Under the pieces are notes generated by a model. The model was not told the origin of the DNA. It did not search any database and saw nothing but the letters and a program-made list of their open reading frames with translations. 19,079 bases of DNA from a bacterium. Its GTDB lineage: Bacteria > Patescibacteriota > Saccharimonadia > UBA4664. Made by a program: the position numbers and the translations under genes. Below, piece after piece: positions 12,579 through 19,079 of the stretch. Location: the NCBI GenBank assembly GCA_027449805.1, contig DAIDKY010000007.1, positions 1 through 19,079 of the forward strand, read 5' to 3'. The first letter of the stretch is position 1. Each line of letters begins with the position of its first letter.

Positions 12579-14456
12579 ATGAAAAAACGTCAACCATCGC
12601 ACTGGATCGCCGGCGCCTACTATATAGAATGGGACCAGCTGGATCAATTGCGTATTGCGGGACCCGATAACCATCTTTACTTCGGCAGTATCGGGTTAAC
12701 GCCTGCAACGACCAAGATCGTTTCCGTTGCGACCAAAAACGATAATCTGGTCTTGGATATGGAAGTACCGGGACCGTCGTTTTTACTGGCCGATCCGGCT
12801 ATAGGGCATATTCGCAAGATGCGCGCTTTGACCGAACCGGAGCAGGGTACGCGGCTAACATTTGCCCAGGTTGCAATCGATCATCCGGGAGCGCTAGCGC
12901 CAAACTATACGATGGTCGACGACGGCGTAATTACTTACCGGCGAAATTATGACGGCAATCATTACGGCGTCGTAATCGAGACCCCGAAGGGGGCAGTCGT
13001 AACGCGCGACGACGGAGCCGGCGGGTTTCGAATTCACAGCAAGGTTGATCGTCTGAGGCTTCGTATTACGACGACTACCGGTTACGCTCAGGCTCGCCCT
13101 GAAAAGATATATACGAAGCCGATTTTTGAACGGGGAAGCAACCAAAAGGACGAGACGGCACTCGAGATTACGCATTTAATTAGGCACAATAAGACGAGCG
13201 GTATCGACTACGGCACCGTCTTTCCGCGCGATTGGATGGAGGCAGCCGATCTTGGGGCGGGTGATCTAAACAACGACACTATTGCCTACATGTACCATAA
13301 GGCAATCGAACATACCGATGGAGCCGGCGAAGGTTGGCACGAGAACATAGTCGGCGAGTACGCTGCTGAACGGCGTGACGAGATTCGCGACTTGGCGGCC
13401 GCTCTCGACGAGCTGATACCAGATGCCTATCCGGTAAAGTTTAGCGCTCGGCGTTACGTTCAGGCGATGGAAGATACTTTTATAGTACGTAATATGATCG
13501 ATATCGAGCCGCGCTACGTAATGGGCTTGATCACATTGCCGCCAGTGGAGTGGTCGGAGCAAGATCTCGACCGGCTGCGGCGAGTGGCTGGCTACATTGC
13601 CGACCAGGCAGAACGCAACGAGCTGATTACCTTTAAAAAACTGCCATCATCATTGCGCCGGCATAAGCAGGACGAGTACTACGGAGCCGGTAACTGGCGC
13701 GACAGCCAATTGGCGTATCAGGTGGTAAGCCCCGTCATTGCACCTTATGACGTGAATGTCGTTTTTTATCCGCGTGCCCTTGAGATCATGGGGCGCTACG
13801 CCGAAACACTCGGTCTCGACGAGGCCAGAATGCAGCGGCTTAACGAAAAGTGGCGTGATGTACGGTCAAAATATCGTTTTATAAATAACGACGGCAGTGC
13901 CGCCTACGCTTTGGCGCTTTACGACGTAGAACACAACGATGAGGGCATCGCCACCTATAAGACGCTCCGTGTTAATCACACCGATGAGGCCTATGAACTC
14001 TTCTACGGCCAACCCGACGAAGAAGAGGTCGTAAGCTTTGCGCGGCGTTTACTCGATCCGGCGTATTTTTATACCGCCTCCGGTCCGATAGTCGTCGGGC
14101 ATGGCGAGGGTTACGACACGACTTATTATCATGGCGAGGTTATCTGGACCAAGCAGACGGCCTTTATCGTAGCCGGTCTCTACCGGCAGCTCGAACGAAG
14201 TGATGCCAGTTGGGGCGACGCAACGCACGACCTGTTGCGCAAGGCGGCATTAGTCACAGCTAAGGCCAATCTCGATGCGGTTGAACGATTGGGAGTAGTA
14301 CCGGAACTTCACTATGATCGAGACGGTAAGCCCCATCTCTATAATGATCAGCCGCAAGCCGAGGGCCCGATGAATACGGTCCAGCTCTGGAGCGCAGTCG
14401 GGATAAGACGCATCAAACGCGTTTATGATCAGTTAACCAAAGTCAATCGAGGATGA
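12579..14456 (+). CDS. Putative six-hairpin glycosidase (glucoamylase/debranching-like)
   Basis: A 625-residue protein with no signal peptide. The N-terminal 190 residues are rich in predicted beta strands, and the rest is helical, the layout of (alpha/alpha)6-barrel glycosidases such as GH15, GH63 and GH133 (amylo-alpha-1,6-glucosidase). Conserved-looking active-site stretches are GTVFPRDWMEAADLG (212-226, Asp218), GEGWHENIVGEYA (250-262, Glu255), YYGAGNWRDSQLAY, and YYHGEVIWTKQTAF with Glu520 as candidate catalytic base. It probably acts in the cytoplasm on alpha-glucans or oligosaccharides; the exact family and substrate are uncertain. The start is placed at the ATG closely following TATAAT; no Shine-Dalgarno sequence is present. 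It is transcribed away from pyrC and precedes the MMPL transporter, which has its own promoter. Confidence 0.7.
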   Translation: MKKRQPSHWIAGAYYIEWDQLDQLRIAGPDNHLYFGSIGLTPATTKIVSVATKNDNLVLDMEVPGPSFLLADPAIGHIRKMRALTEPEQGTRLTFAQVAIDHPGALAPNYTMVDDGVITYRRNYDGNHYGVVIETPKGAVVTRDDGAGGFRIHSKVDRLRLRITTTTGYAQARPEKIYTKPIFERGSNQKDETALEITHLIRHNKTSGIDYGTVFPRDWMEAADLGAGDLNNDTIAYMYHKAIEHTDGAGEGWHENIVGEYAAERRDEIRDLAAALDELIPDAYPVKFSARRYVQAMEDTFIVRNMIDIEPRYVMGLITLPPVEWSEQDLDRLRRVAGYIADQAERNELITFKKLPSSLRRHKQDEYYGAGNWRDSQLAYQVVSPVIAPYDVNVVFYPRALEIMGRYAETLGLDEARMQRLNEKWRDVRSKYRFINNDGSAAYALALYDVEHNDEGIATYKTLRVNHTDEAYELFYGQPDEEEVVSFARRLLDPAYFYTASGPIVVGHGEGYDTTYYHGEVIWTKQTAFIVAGLYRQLERSDASWGDATHDLLRKAALVTAKANLDAVERLGVVPELHYDRDGKPHLYNDQPQAEGPMNTVQLWSAVGIRRIKRVYDQLTKVNRG

Positions 14457-14466
14457 ACGCTTATTT

Positions 14467-14495
14467 AAAGTAGGCTGCTCGGTAGATTCTACTTT
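14467..14495. repeat. Inverted repeat AAAGTAG/CTACTTT between glycosidase and MMPL genes
   Basis: AAAGTAG (14467-14473) and CTACTTT (14489-14495) are perfect arms around a 15-base centre. They lie after the glycosidase stop and about 18 bases before the MMPL -10. It could be a weak terminator or an operator; without a T-tract, the operator reading is slightly favoured. Confidence 0.35.
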
Positions 14496-14509
14496 CACCA
14501 AGCTTTATT

Positions 14510-14518
14510 TGATATACT
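14510..14518 (+). promoter_or_regulatory. Extended -10 promoter of the MMPL gene
   Basis: TGA (14510-14512) plus TATACT (14513-14518). The predicted start near 14525 gives a leader of about 17 nt containing AAAGGA (14528-14533). Confidence 0.55.
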
Positions 14519-14541
14519 TTTCTTAATAAAGGATTAGCCTA

Positions 14542-16626
14542 ATGACGAATGCGATTATAAGATTTATAACCGGACGAAAGACCAAGTGGCTGATCATAGC
14601 TCTTGGTATCGCCGCGATGTTTGCGGCTACTCCGGAAGCTGTCAAAGATCTTACAACTACCGATGCAACGGCCTTTTTGCCTAATACCGCTCAGTCGACC
14701 CAAGTTGTACAACGCGAGAAGGAGCTGCCGAGCGGCCAGACGATCTCGACCATCGTAGTCTATTCGCGTGATAGCGGAACGCTAACGGCGGCGGACTTTA
14801 CCAAGATTAACGCCGATAGCAAGGCCCTAGCACCATTGGCGGTGAAGAACGAGGTTTCGCCGGCTATCCCGTCGGTCAACCGCCAGGCGGCTATTGTCAC
14901 GATCCAACTGCCGACCGATCCCAAACCGTCGGTATCGGTGGCAAAAGTCAGGACTATCGTCCATGCTAATAATCCAGCCGGTCTTCAGGTCAACGTTAGC
15001 GGCGAGGGCGGCTTCATTGCCGATCAGACCAATGCCTTTAGCGGTCTAAACAGCAAACTACTATATGCCTCGATTACGGTGGTAGCGATCATTTTGCTTT
15101 TAACCTACCGTAGCCCGTGGTTATGGTTGATCCCGCTCTTCGTCGTTGCAATGGCGGATCAGGTTGCCAGCGGTATCGTCAACGCCATGGCCCAGCATGG
15201 CACGATTGTTCTCAACGGCGAGAACAGCGGTATTCTTCGTGTTTTGGTGTTCGGCGCCGGAACGGACTATGCACTATTAATTATTGCTCGTTATAGGGAA
15301 GAACTTCATTATTTTAATGATAGATACGAGGCTATGCGACGGGCTCTTAAACAAGCTGCGCCAGCTATTCTGGCGAGTGGAATTACTGTCACTTTGGCAC
15401 TCCTTAGTTTGATGGTATCGAGCTTAAACAGCGATGCTTCGCTCGGTCCGGTTGGAGCCGTCGGTATCCTGACTGCTTTGGTCTTTAATCTCATTGTTCT
15501 GCCCGCGGCACTGCTGTTATTCGGCCGCGGTCTGTTTTGGCCTCGCGTTCCTAAGGTCGACTCGGTCGATCCGACGACAAAAGGTATCTTTGCCCGCATC
15601 GGCCAGGCTGTTAAGGCCGCACCGATCCTCTTGTCTGTTTTGTCTTTGGTAATGCTCGGCATCTTTATGCTCGGGTTGACCGACTTTAAGCTTGGTCTAA
15701 CCCAGAGCCAGTCTTTCCGGGTCACTCCCGAATCGGTAACGGGACAGAATATTATCAGCGAGCATTTTGGTGCCGGAGCAAGCAGCCCTTTAGTAGTGGT
15801 CACGGCAACTAGTAAGACGAACGAGGTAGTGCAAAAACTCAAAGCCGATAGCCATGTCGTGGCGGTACGTCCGGCCAGCTCGAATGATCAGTGGACGGCC
15901 TTGAGCGTCACGACTACCGATACTCCGGATTCACCGGCAGACTATGATACGATTACACGCCTGCGTACAACACTGGGCAGTATTACGGGGGCTAACGCAA
16001 TCGTAGGCGGGTCAAGCGCCATCGATCTTGATACCAAAAATGCTGCCAATCATGATCGATCTCTGGTGGTTCCGATTATCCTGGCGATTGTCTTTGCCGT
16101 ACTAATAGTTCTCTTACGTAGTCTCATGGCACCGGTAATTTTGATCATCACGGTGGTCGTATCGTACCTTGCGGCTCTTGGCGTGAGTAATGTAATTTTC
16201 GGATCCGTTTTTCACTTTCCGGCCGTTGATGCGATCGTGCCCTTGCTCGGATTCGTCTTCTTGGTGGCACTCGGCGTTGATTATAATATCTTTCTCGCAA
16301 CGCGGGCGAGCGAAGAGGCAGAAAAACTCGGCCCGATTGAAGGTATGGTCTCGGCCCTGCGGGTGACTGGGGGAGTAATCACCAGCGCCGGTTTCGTCCT
16401 GGCCGCGACTTTTGTAGTATTAAGCGTCTTGCCGTTAGTTATTTTGACCGAACTTGGTGTGTTGGTGGCCGTTGGGGTCTTAATCGATACTTTGTTGGTC
16501 CGAAGCATCTTGGTGCCGTCGGTAGCGGTAGCGATGGGACGCTGGTTTTGGTGGCCGCGCAAGTTCAGTGATTATGAAAATACTTCATCTCGAAAAGGTG
16601 CAAAGAAGAACTCAAGGCTTAAGTAG
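14542..16626 (+). CDS. MMPL/RND family membrane transporter
   Basis: A 694-residue protein of the RND superfamily, MMPL group, which exports lipids or hydrophobic compounds with the proton gradient. It has the duplicated layout: a membrane helix (about 14-30), an extracytoplasmic domain (about 33-170), a five-helix bundle with the motif GAGTDYALLIIARYREEL (Asp242), then a second helix, a shorter outer domain (about 385-490) and a second bundle with ALGVDYNIFLATRASEE (Asp580). The two Asp-Tyr pairs are the expected proton-relay residues. The length is on the short side for the group but complete. The start has AAAGGA eight bases upstream. The basic C-terminal tail (SSRKGAKKNSRLK) is cytoplasmic. 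The substrate is unknown; drug or lipid export is the usual role. Confidence 0.9.
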   Translation: MTNAIIRFITGRKTKWLIIALGIAAMFAATPEAVKDLTTTDATAFLPNTAQSTQVVQREKELPSGQTISTIVVYSRDSGTLTAADFTKINADSKALAPLAVKNEVSPAIPSVNRQAAIVTIQLPTDPKPSVSVAKVRTIVHANNPAGLQVNVSGEGGFIADQTNAFSGLNSKLLYASITVVAIILLLTYRSPWLWLIPLFVVAMADQVASGIVNAMAQHGTIVLNGENSGILRVLVFGAGTDYALLIIARYREELHYFNDRYEAMRRALKQAAPAILASGITVTLALLSLMVSSLNSDASLGPVGAVGILTALVFNLIVLPAALLLFGRGLFWPRVPKVDSVDPTTKGIFARIGQAVKAAPILLSVLSLVMLGIFMLGLTDFKLGLTQSQSFRVTPESVTGQNIISEHFGAGASSPLVVVTATSKTNEVVQKLKADSHVVAVRPASSNDQWTALSVTTTDTPDSPADYDTITRLRTTLGSITGANAIVGGSSAIDLDTKNAANHDRSLVVPIILAIVFAVLIVLLRSLMAPVILIITVVVSYLAALGVSNVIFGSVFHFPAVDAIVPLLGFVFLVALGVDYNIFLATRASEEAEKLGPIEGMVSALRVTGGVITSAGFVLAATFVVLSVLPLVILTELGVLVAVGVLIDTLLVRSILVPSVAVAMGRWFWWPRKFSDYENTSSRKGAKKNSRLK

Positions 16627-16658
16627 ACCCGACCTAATCGAATAGTCTAACGTTCTTA

Positions 16659-16895
16659 TTAGCCGGTTGGTTGAAGCGGTTCGTGTTCGTCTGCCGCGTG
16701 ATTGCCGGCAGCTTGTTTTTCGGCGTCAATCTCAAGTCTGCGATTTTCGATCTCATCACCAGTTACTGAAAGATTACCTTCTGCTTGTAAGCTCTGTAAT
16801 GCCTCAAGCCGACTTGTAGTTGGTTTGGTCTCACGTATTTGTCGCAACTCTTCAAATCGTGACGGATCACCGAGATCTTCAGGACGTATCGACAT
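16659..16895 (-). CDS. Small acidic helical orphan protein
   Basis: A 78-residue charged protein with no membrane segment and no family I recognise. It begins MSIRPEDLGDPSRFEELRQIRE and continues with Glu/Gln-rich helical stretches, then a low-complexity tail (AAGNHAADEHEPLQPTG). The case for it being real is its signals: TAAGGGGA lies five bases before the ATG, and a TTGCCA-N17-TACGAT promoter lies upstream. The opposite strand has a frame of similar length with no such signals. It is convergent with the MMPL gene, 32 bases away. A partly disordered adaptor-like protein is possible, but no function can be given. Confidence 0.6.
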   Translation of the reverse strand: MSIRPEDLGDPSRFEELRQIRETKPTTSRLEALQSLQAEGNLSVTGDEIENRRLEIDAEKQAAGNHAADEHEPLQPTG

Positions 16896-16924
16896 ATAGT
16901 TCCCCTTATGGTTAATCTGAGATG

Positions 16925-16953
16925 ATCGTATAACGATTACGCAATTTTGGCAA
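16925..16953 (-). promoter_or_regulatory. Promoter with 17-bp spacer for the small acidic protein
   Basis: On the minus strand, TTGCCA (16953-16948), 17 bases, then TACGAT (16930-16925). It lies directly downstream of the terminator of the next gene on the same strand, so the two are separate units. Confidence 0.5.
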
Positions 16954-16960
16954 AGAAATG

Positions 16961-17010
16961 CCCCGATCCGACAGTTAAGTCAGATCGGGGATGGCTCAGG
17001 CTGCTGAGCC
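16961..17010 (-). terminator. Tandem hairpins at the 3' end of the 137-residue orphan gene
   Basis: On the minus strand the first hairpin is GGCTCA/TGAGCC (17010-16993), which contains the stop codon. The second is an 8-bp perfect stem CCCCGATC/GATCGGGG (16990-16961), followed by CATTTCTTTG. The T-tract is modest, but the second stem is strong. Confidence 0.7.
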
Positions 17011-17409
17011 CAGAACGATGACGTGAGGTCCGACGAGGCGAACGTGGCGGCTGTCGTCGAAGATGATCTCGCCTTCGACGATGAGCACGTCGGCACCGAG
17101 GATCCGGAAGCGGCCGTGGAGGCAGGCGCTGACCGAATCGTCGATCAGGGTGAGCTGAGCCGGAAAGAACTCGATCTCTTTACCGACGATGCTGACGCTT
17201 GGTCCAGCGCGGAACTCCGCGTTGAGCGCGGACCACGAACGACAGACAGGAATGGCGAAGATATCGCCACCGATTGGCTTTGGGGCGGCAGAGGTGAATT
17301 GGCTCGCATGCGTTCGGGAACAGGCGCGCTTAAGGACGAAGGCACCCCGGCAGCGTGTCGTCGTGGGTGTATTGGTGACGCGAGGAGCCCCGATTTTTGT
17401 TTTCAACAT
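16996..17409 (-). CDS. Orphan G+C-rich protein, 137 residues
   Basis: I do not recognise the family. I chose the ATG at 17409 because a strong GAAAGGAGAGG sits just upstream; a longer frame from 17457 would place the promoter inside the gene. The first 45 residues are basic and rich in Thr, Arg and Ala (RCRGAFVLKRACSRTHASQF), probably unstructured. The rest looks like a compact beta domain with alternating hydrophobic residues: SVSIVGKEIEFFPAQLTLIDDSVSACLHGRFRILGADVLIVEGEIIFDDSRHVRLVGPHVIVLGSAA. Repeated turns such as GADVLIVEGEIIFDDSRHVRLVG suggest a small barrel or beta-roll. Its own promoter, ribosome-binding site and terminator mark it as an independent unit. The opposite-strand frame of similar length lacks these signals. 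Confidence 0.6.
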   Translation of the reverse strand: MLKTKIGAPRVTNTPTTTRCRGAFVLKRACSRTHASQFTSAAPKPIGGDIFAIPVCRSWSALNAEFRAGPSVSIVGKEIEFFPAQLTLIDDSVSACLHGRFRILGADVLIVEGEIIFDDSRHVRLVGPHVIVLGSAA

Positions 17410-17452
17410 GCCCTCTCCTTTCGGATCGTGGAGTATGGCAGAGGACACATCA

Positions 17453-17481
17453 AGCATAACCTCTTTGGTCTGATTTTACAA
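17453..17481 (-). promoter_or_regulatory. Promoter of the 137-residue orphan gene
   Basis: On the minus strand, TTGTAA (17481-17476), a 17-bp spacer and TATGCT (17458-17453). The predicted start near 17446 gives a leader of about 37 nt with a strong ribosome-binding site. Confidence 0.55.
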
Positions 17482-17549
17482 CCTTTCACAACATTTTTTT
17501 GATTTTGCACTATTATAGTGATACGCATTTTGACAGACGAAAGGGAACG

Positions 17550-18545
17550 ATGACTGCACCGATGGAATCTGCGGAGGAGTTGCGGCGGACGATCAGACGT
17601 TTCAATGGCAGCGTGATCTATGAGCAGCTGCAGGGGCTTGCGACCAAACACGTCGCTGCCAGTGATGTCTTCACGGCTTTACCGTACGATGTGGCTCGTG
17701 CCGAGCATGATCTTACCGTGACGAGCCTGGAGCCGGTTCCGCTCGGGATCGACTTCGTTCGTGAAGTCCTAACTAAGGCTTATCCAGCTTGGGAGTCGGT
17801 AATTCTGTCGAGTTTTGCCGAACGCACCGATCTCATCAACGAGCTGGTCAACCGTATCAGACACGATAGAACGTCGTTCAGCCTCATTTTGGCGCACGAA
17901 CGAATCGAGGATGTGGCCTATGTCATGGCGGTTCTGCTCGTCATCCTCTCCGAGAAGATTCCCTACGAGCAGCTCATAGAGTCGTTTCATATCGTTATCA
18001 GTAGTATCGTCAGAACGATGGGCGCCTATGATGTTTCGGCGGTCGATATTTTGCGTTCGGCCGGATGGGTCCACTTCAGCTTCCCGCGGACCGAATCGGT
18101 GCGCAAGAGCGGCTTCGACGCTGATCTGATCCGCAGTTCCAATCGACTGATGCGACTCGAGCTGAGTTCGGTCGGCTTCGCCATCAAGGCAGTGGCGGCG
18201 CCGGGTTCGGTCGATCTCGTCTTCAATCTGCCTGATCGAGTACTGCGTCGGTGGCCACAGGAACTGCGTGATCGTCACCGCAAGGTCTTGATCCAGCCAG
18301 TTACCCAAGGTACTGCCGACTTGATTCGGGGCTATGCACTCCCGGTGGCGGGAGCCTTTTCCGGTCATCGTGACTTCTGTGAACCTGGGCGTCTGACCTA
18401 CGTCGATTCGCTCGCTGACGTACATCGCCTGATGGAATGGATCGCCGACACTCGTTTCGGCGCTATGCGCATTCCGACTTACTACCATCCCGAACGCGGT
18501 CTGTTCGAGAAAGCGGTCAACCTGTTTAACAGGTGGCAAAGCTGA
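17550..18545 (+). CDS. Orphan protein; remote acyltransferase-like motifs
   Basis: A 331-residue soluble protein. The ATG at 17550 is chosen because AAAGGGA (17540-17546) precedes it; a longer frame from 17499 starts inside the AT-rich promoter region. I cannot assign it firmly. One reading is a divergent glycerolipid acyltransferase (PlsC/LPLAT-like): LILAHERIEDVAYVMAVLL has an H-X4-D arrangement (His116, Asp121) at the end of a strand and start of a helix; WVHFSFPRTES (173-183) sits where the FPEGTRS block would be; and KAVAAPGSVDLVF could be the following strand. The spacing is plausible but the motifs are imperfect, and the NH before X4D is AH here. The remainder (QPVTQGTADLIRGYALPVAGAF, PTYYHPERGLFEKAVNLF) is unfamiliar. 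It is divergent from the 137-residue gene and closed by a terminator that contains its stop codon. Confidence 0.6.
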   Translation: MTAPMESAEELRRTIRRFNGSVIYEQLQGLATKHVAASDVFTALPYDVARAEHDLTVTSLEPVPLGIDFVREVLTKAYPAWESVILSSFAERTDLINELVNRIRHDRTSFSLILAHERIEDVAYVMAVLLVILSEKIPYEQLIESFHIVISSIVRTMGAYDVSAVDILRSAGWVHFSFPRTESVRKSGFDADLIRSSNRLMRLELSSVGFAIKAVAAPGSVDLVFNLPDRVLRRWPQELRDRHRKVLIQPVTQGTADLIRGYALPVAGAFSGHRDFCEPGRLTYVDSLADVHRLMEWIADTRFGAMRIPTYYHPERGLFEKAVNLFNRWQS

Positions 18546-18567
18546 GATATCCTTCCCAGCTTTTTTT
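18538..18567 (+). terminator. Intrinsic terminator overlapping the stop codon
   Basis: AAAGCTG (18538-18544) pairs with CAGCTTT (18557-18563), followed by TTTTATT. The TGA stop (18543-18545) overlaps the left arm, the same arrangement as at 5325-5378. Confidence 0.8.
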
Positions 18568-18646
18568 ATTGAGATAGTCTTGACGCCAAGCTTGTCAACA
18601 CGGTAAGGTAGTAAAAGTAATAATTGTAGTAACGTAAGAGGCATTG

Positions 18647-19078
18647 TTATGGGACCAAAAATATTGGCTTCTGCACCGCCCATGCATGGAACTCAGCTAC
18701 TCCGTGTTGCTCAAAAAATGAGGTGAGACGCTCGAAGGTACCCTGAAGCCGCACAAACTCGTCTTCGATGGACCGAAAGCACGAGAGGAACTCATCGACA
18801 TCCTCGCTAGCGTAGATGTCGAGTGCCTCGCGAAGGTGCTTCGTCAGCCCGATGTAGTCAACGATGTATCCGACCTTCTTGCCTGGCGCCTTGCGGTTCA
18901 CGCGTGCGATGGCTTGGAGCAATGTGTGCTCCCGCAGAGGCTTGTCCAGGTACATCACCTGCTCAATCGGGGCATCGAACCCCGTCAGGAGCATGTCGCA
19001 GACGCTCAGAAATGCAATGCCCGTCTCTGGCTTGCTGATGTCAAAGCGCTTCAGGAAATTCGTAACCGCGTCGAGCTC
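18647..19078 (-). pseudogene. hsdR: Type I restriction enzyme R subunit (HsdR) fragment, 3'-truncated
   Basis: The frame enters from the right edge and runs 143 codons on the minus strand. It carries the last helicase motifs of HsdR: motif V as [22 protein letters not shown] and motif VI as [10 protein letters not shown], followed by [22 protein letters not shown], typical of the type I R subunit. HsdR uses ATP to translocate DNA before cutting. Intact HsdR proteins continue for a long helical region past this point; here the frame ends at a TAA about 70 residues after LDIY. The final PIFLVP comes from sequence that looks like the start of a different gene on the other strand. The gene is therefore broken at about 18652-18690. 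No hsdM or hsdS is in the window. Confidence 0.8.
18649..18726 (+). pseudogene. Truncated gene start facing the HsdR fragment
   Basis: ATG at 18649 is preceded by AAGAGG (18636-18641) at seven bases. The frame begins [11 protein letters not shown], then runs into the complement of the hsdR coding sequence and stops at TGA 18724-18726 after 25 codons. It looks like the first codons of a normal gene whose body was replaced by hsdR sequence. It is too short to identify. Confidence 0.4.
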
Positions 19079-19079
19079 C

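Noticed and set aside
15309..15842. 177-codon minus-strand frame inside the MMPL gene
   Set aside because: It falls entirely within a well-conserved transporter coding region, with no start signals. It is a mirror of biased codons.
17023..17502. 159-codon plus-strand frame opposite the 137-residue orphan
   Set aside because: The minus-strand gene has a 17-bp-spaced promoter, a strong ribosome-binding site and tandem 3' hairpins. The plus-strand frame has no such signals and ends in the poly-T of the divergent promoter region.
18580..18598. TTGAC-N9-GTCAA inverted repeat after the last terminator, similar to the 5805 dyad arms
   Set aside because: The arms are only 5 bp, equal to a -35 hexamer and its complement, and the spacing differs from the 5805 dyad (9 versus 16), so a shared operator is not supported.
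17769..18683. 304-codon open frame on the minus strand opposite the 331-residue gene
   Set aside because: It lies antisense to a gene with a ribosome-binding site and terminator, has no promoter or ribosome-binding site of its own, and its protein reads as low-order charged sequence with no plausible fold. Long antisense frames are common opposite G/C-ending codons.
1..19079. CRISPR array, tRNA/rRNA genes, transposase or toxin-antitoxin genes
   Set aside because: I looked for regularly spaced repeats, cloverleaf-like arms, DDE or HNH motifs and small toxin pairs on both strands and saw none that could be supported.

Overview
The window looks like a chromosomal segment of a Patescibacteria (CPR) member, most likely Candidatus Saccharibacteria/Saccharimonadia. 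The reasons are a DUF5652 small membrane protein (a family I associate with CPR genomes), very tight packing, overlapping gene ends, many small orphan proteins and standard stop-codon use. TGA ends several genes, which argues against the Gracilibacteria-type recoded lineages. The taxonomic call is inference from gene content; no rRNA or other marker gene is present.

Layout. (1) 1-3152: an orphan single-pass membrane protein, then an envelope group (DUF2177 and DUF1295 membrane proteins, DUF5652, a VIT1/CCC1-type metal transporter). The gap at 2029-2224 carries a candidate small-RNA gene. (2) 3164-4801 (-): an orphan membrane sensor histidine kinase with a PAS domain. (3) 4886-6600: small single-gene or two-gene cassettes: an orphan helical protein with a hairpin-rich leader and strong terminator, a STAS/SpoIIAA-like protein, and an ATGA-coupled pair of G+C-rich orphans ending in a terminator. 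(4) 6628-12527: nucleotide biosynthesis. purD overlaps pyrB, then come pyrE, pyrF(-), pyrD and pyrC(-). This covers every UMP step after carbamoyl phosphate, but carA/carB, pyrK and pyrI are absent here. The two convergent pairs overlap at their stop codons. (5) 12579-16626: a six-hairpin (glucoamylase-like) glycosidase and an MMPL/RND transporter. (6) 16659-18567: three orphan G+C-rich genes, each with a Shine-Dalgarno sequence and two with terminators. (7) 18568-19079: a gene start cut off after about 25 codons and an abutting, oppositely oriented, truncated type I restriction HsdR fragment.

The strongest global signal is promoter architecture. Most core genes are preceded by an extended -10 element (TGN-TANNNT), usually without a good -35. 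In seven cases the ATG starts only 6-12 nt after the -10 hexamer, and in four of these exactly 6 nt after it, so transcription should start at or next to the A of the start codon and there is no room for a ribosome-binding site. This implies widespread leaderless mRNAs. The orphan small genes instead mostly use leaders with a Shine-Dalgarno site, and several have a -35/N17/-10 promoter. The window thus holds two distinct expression styles.
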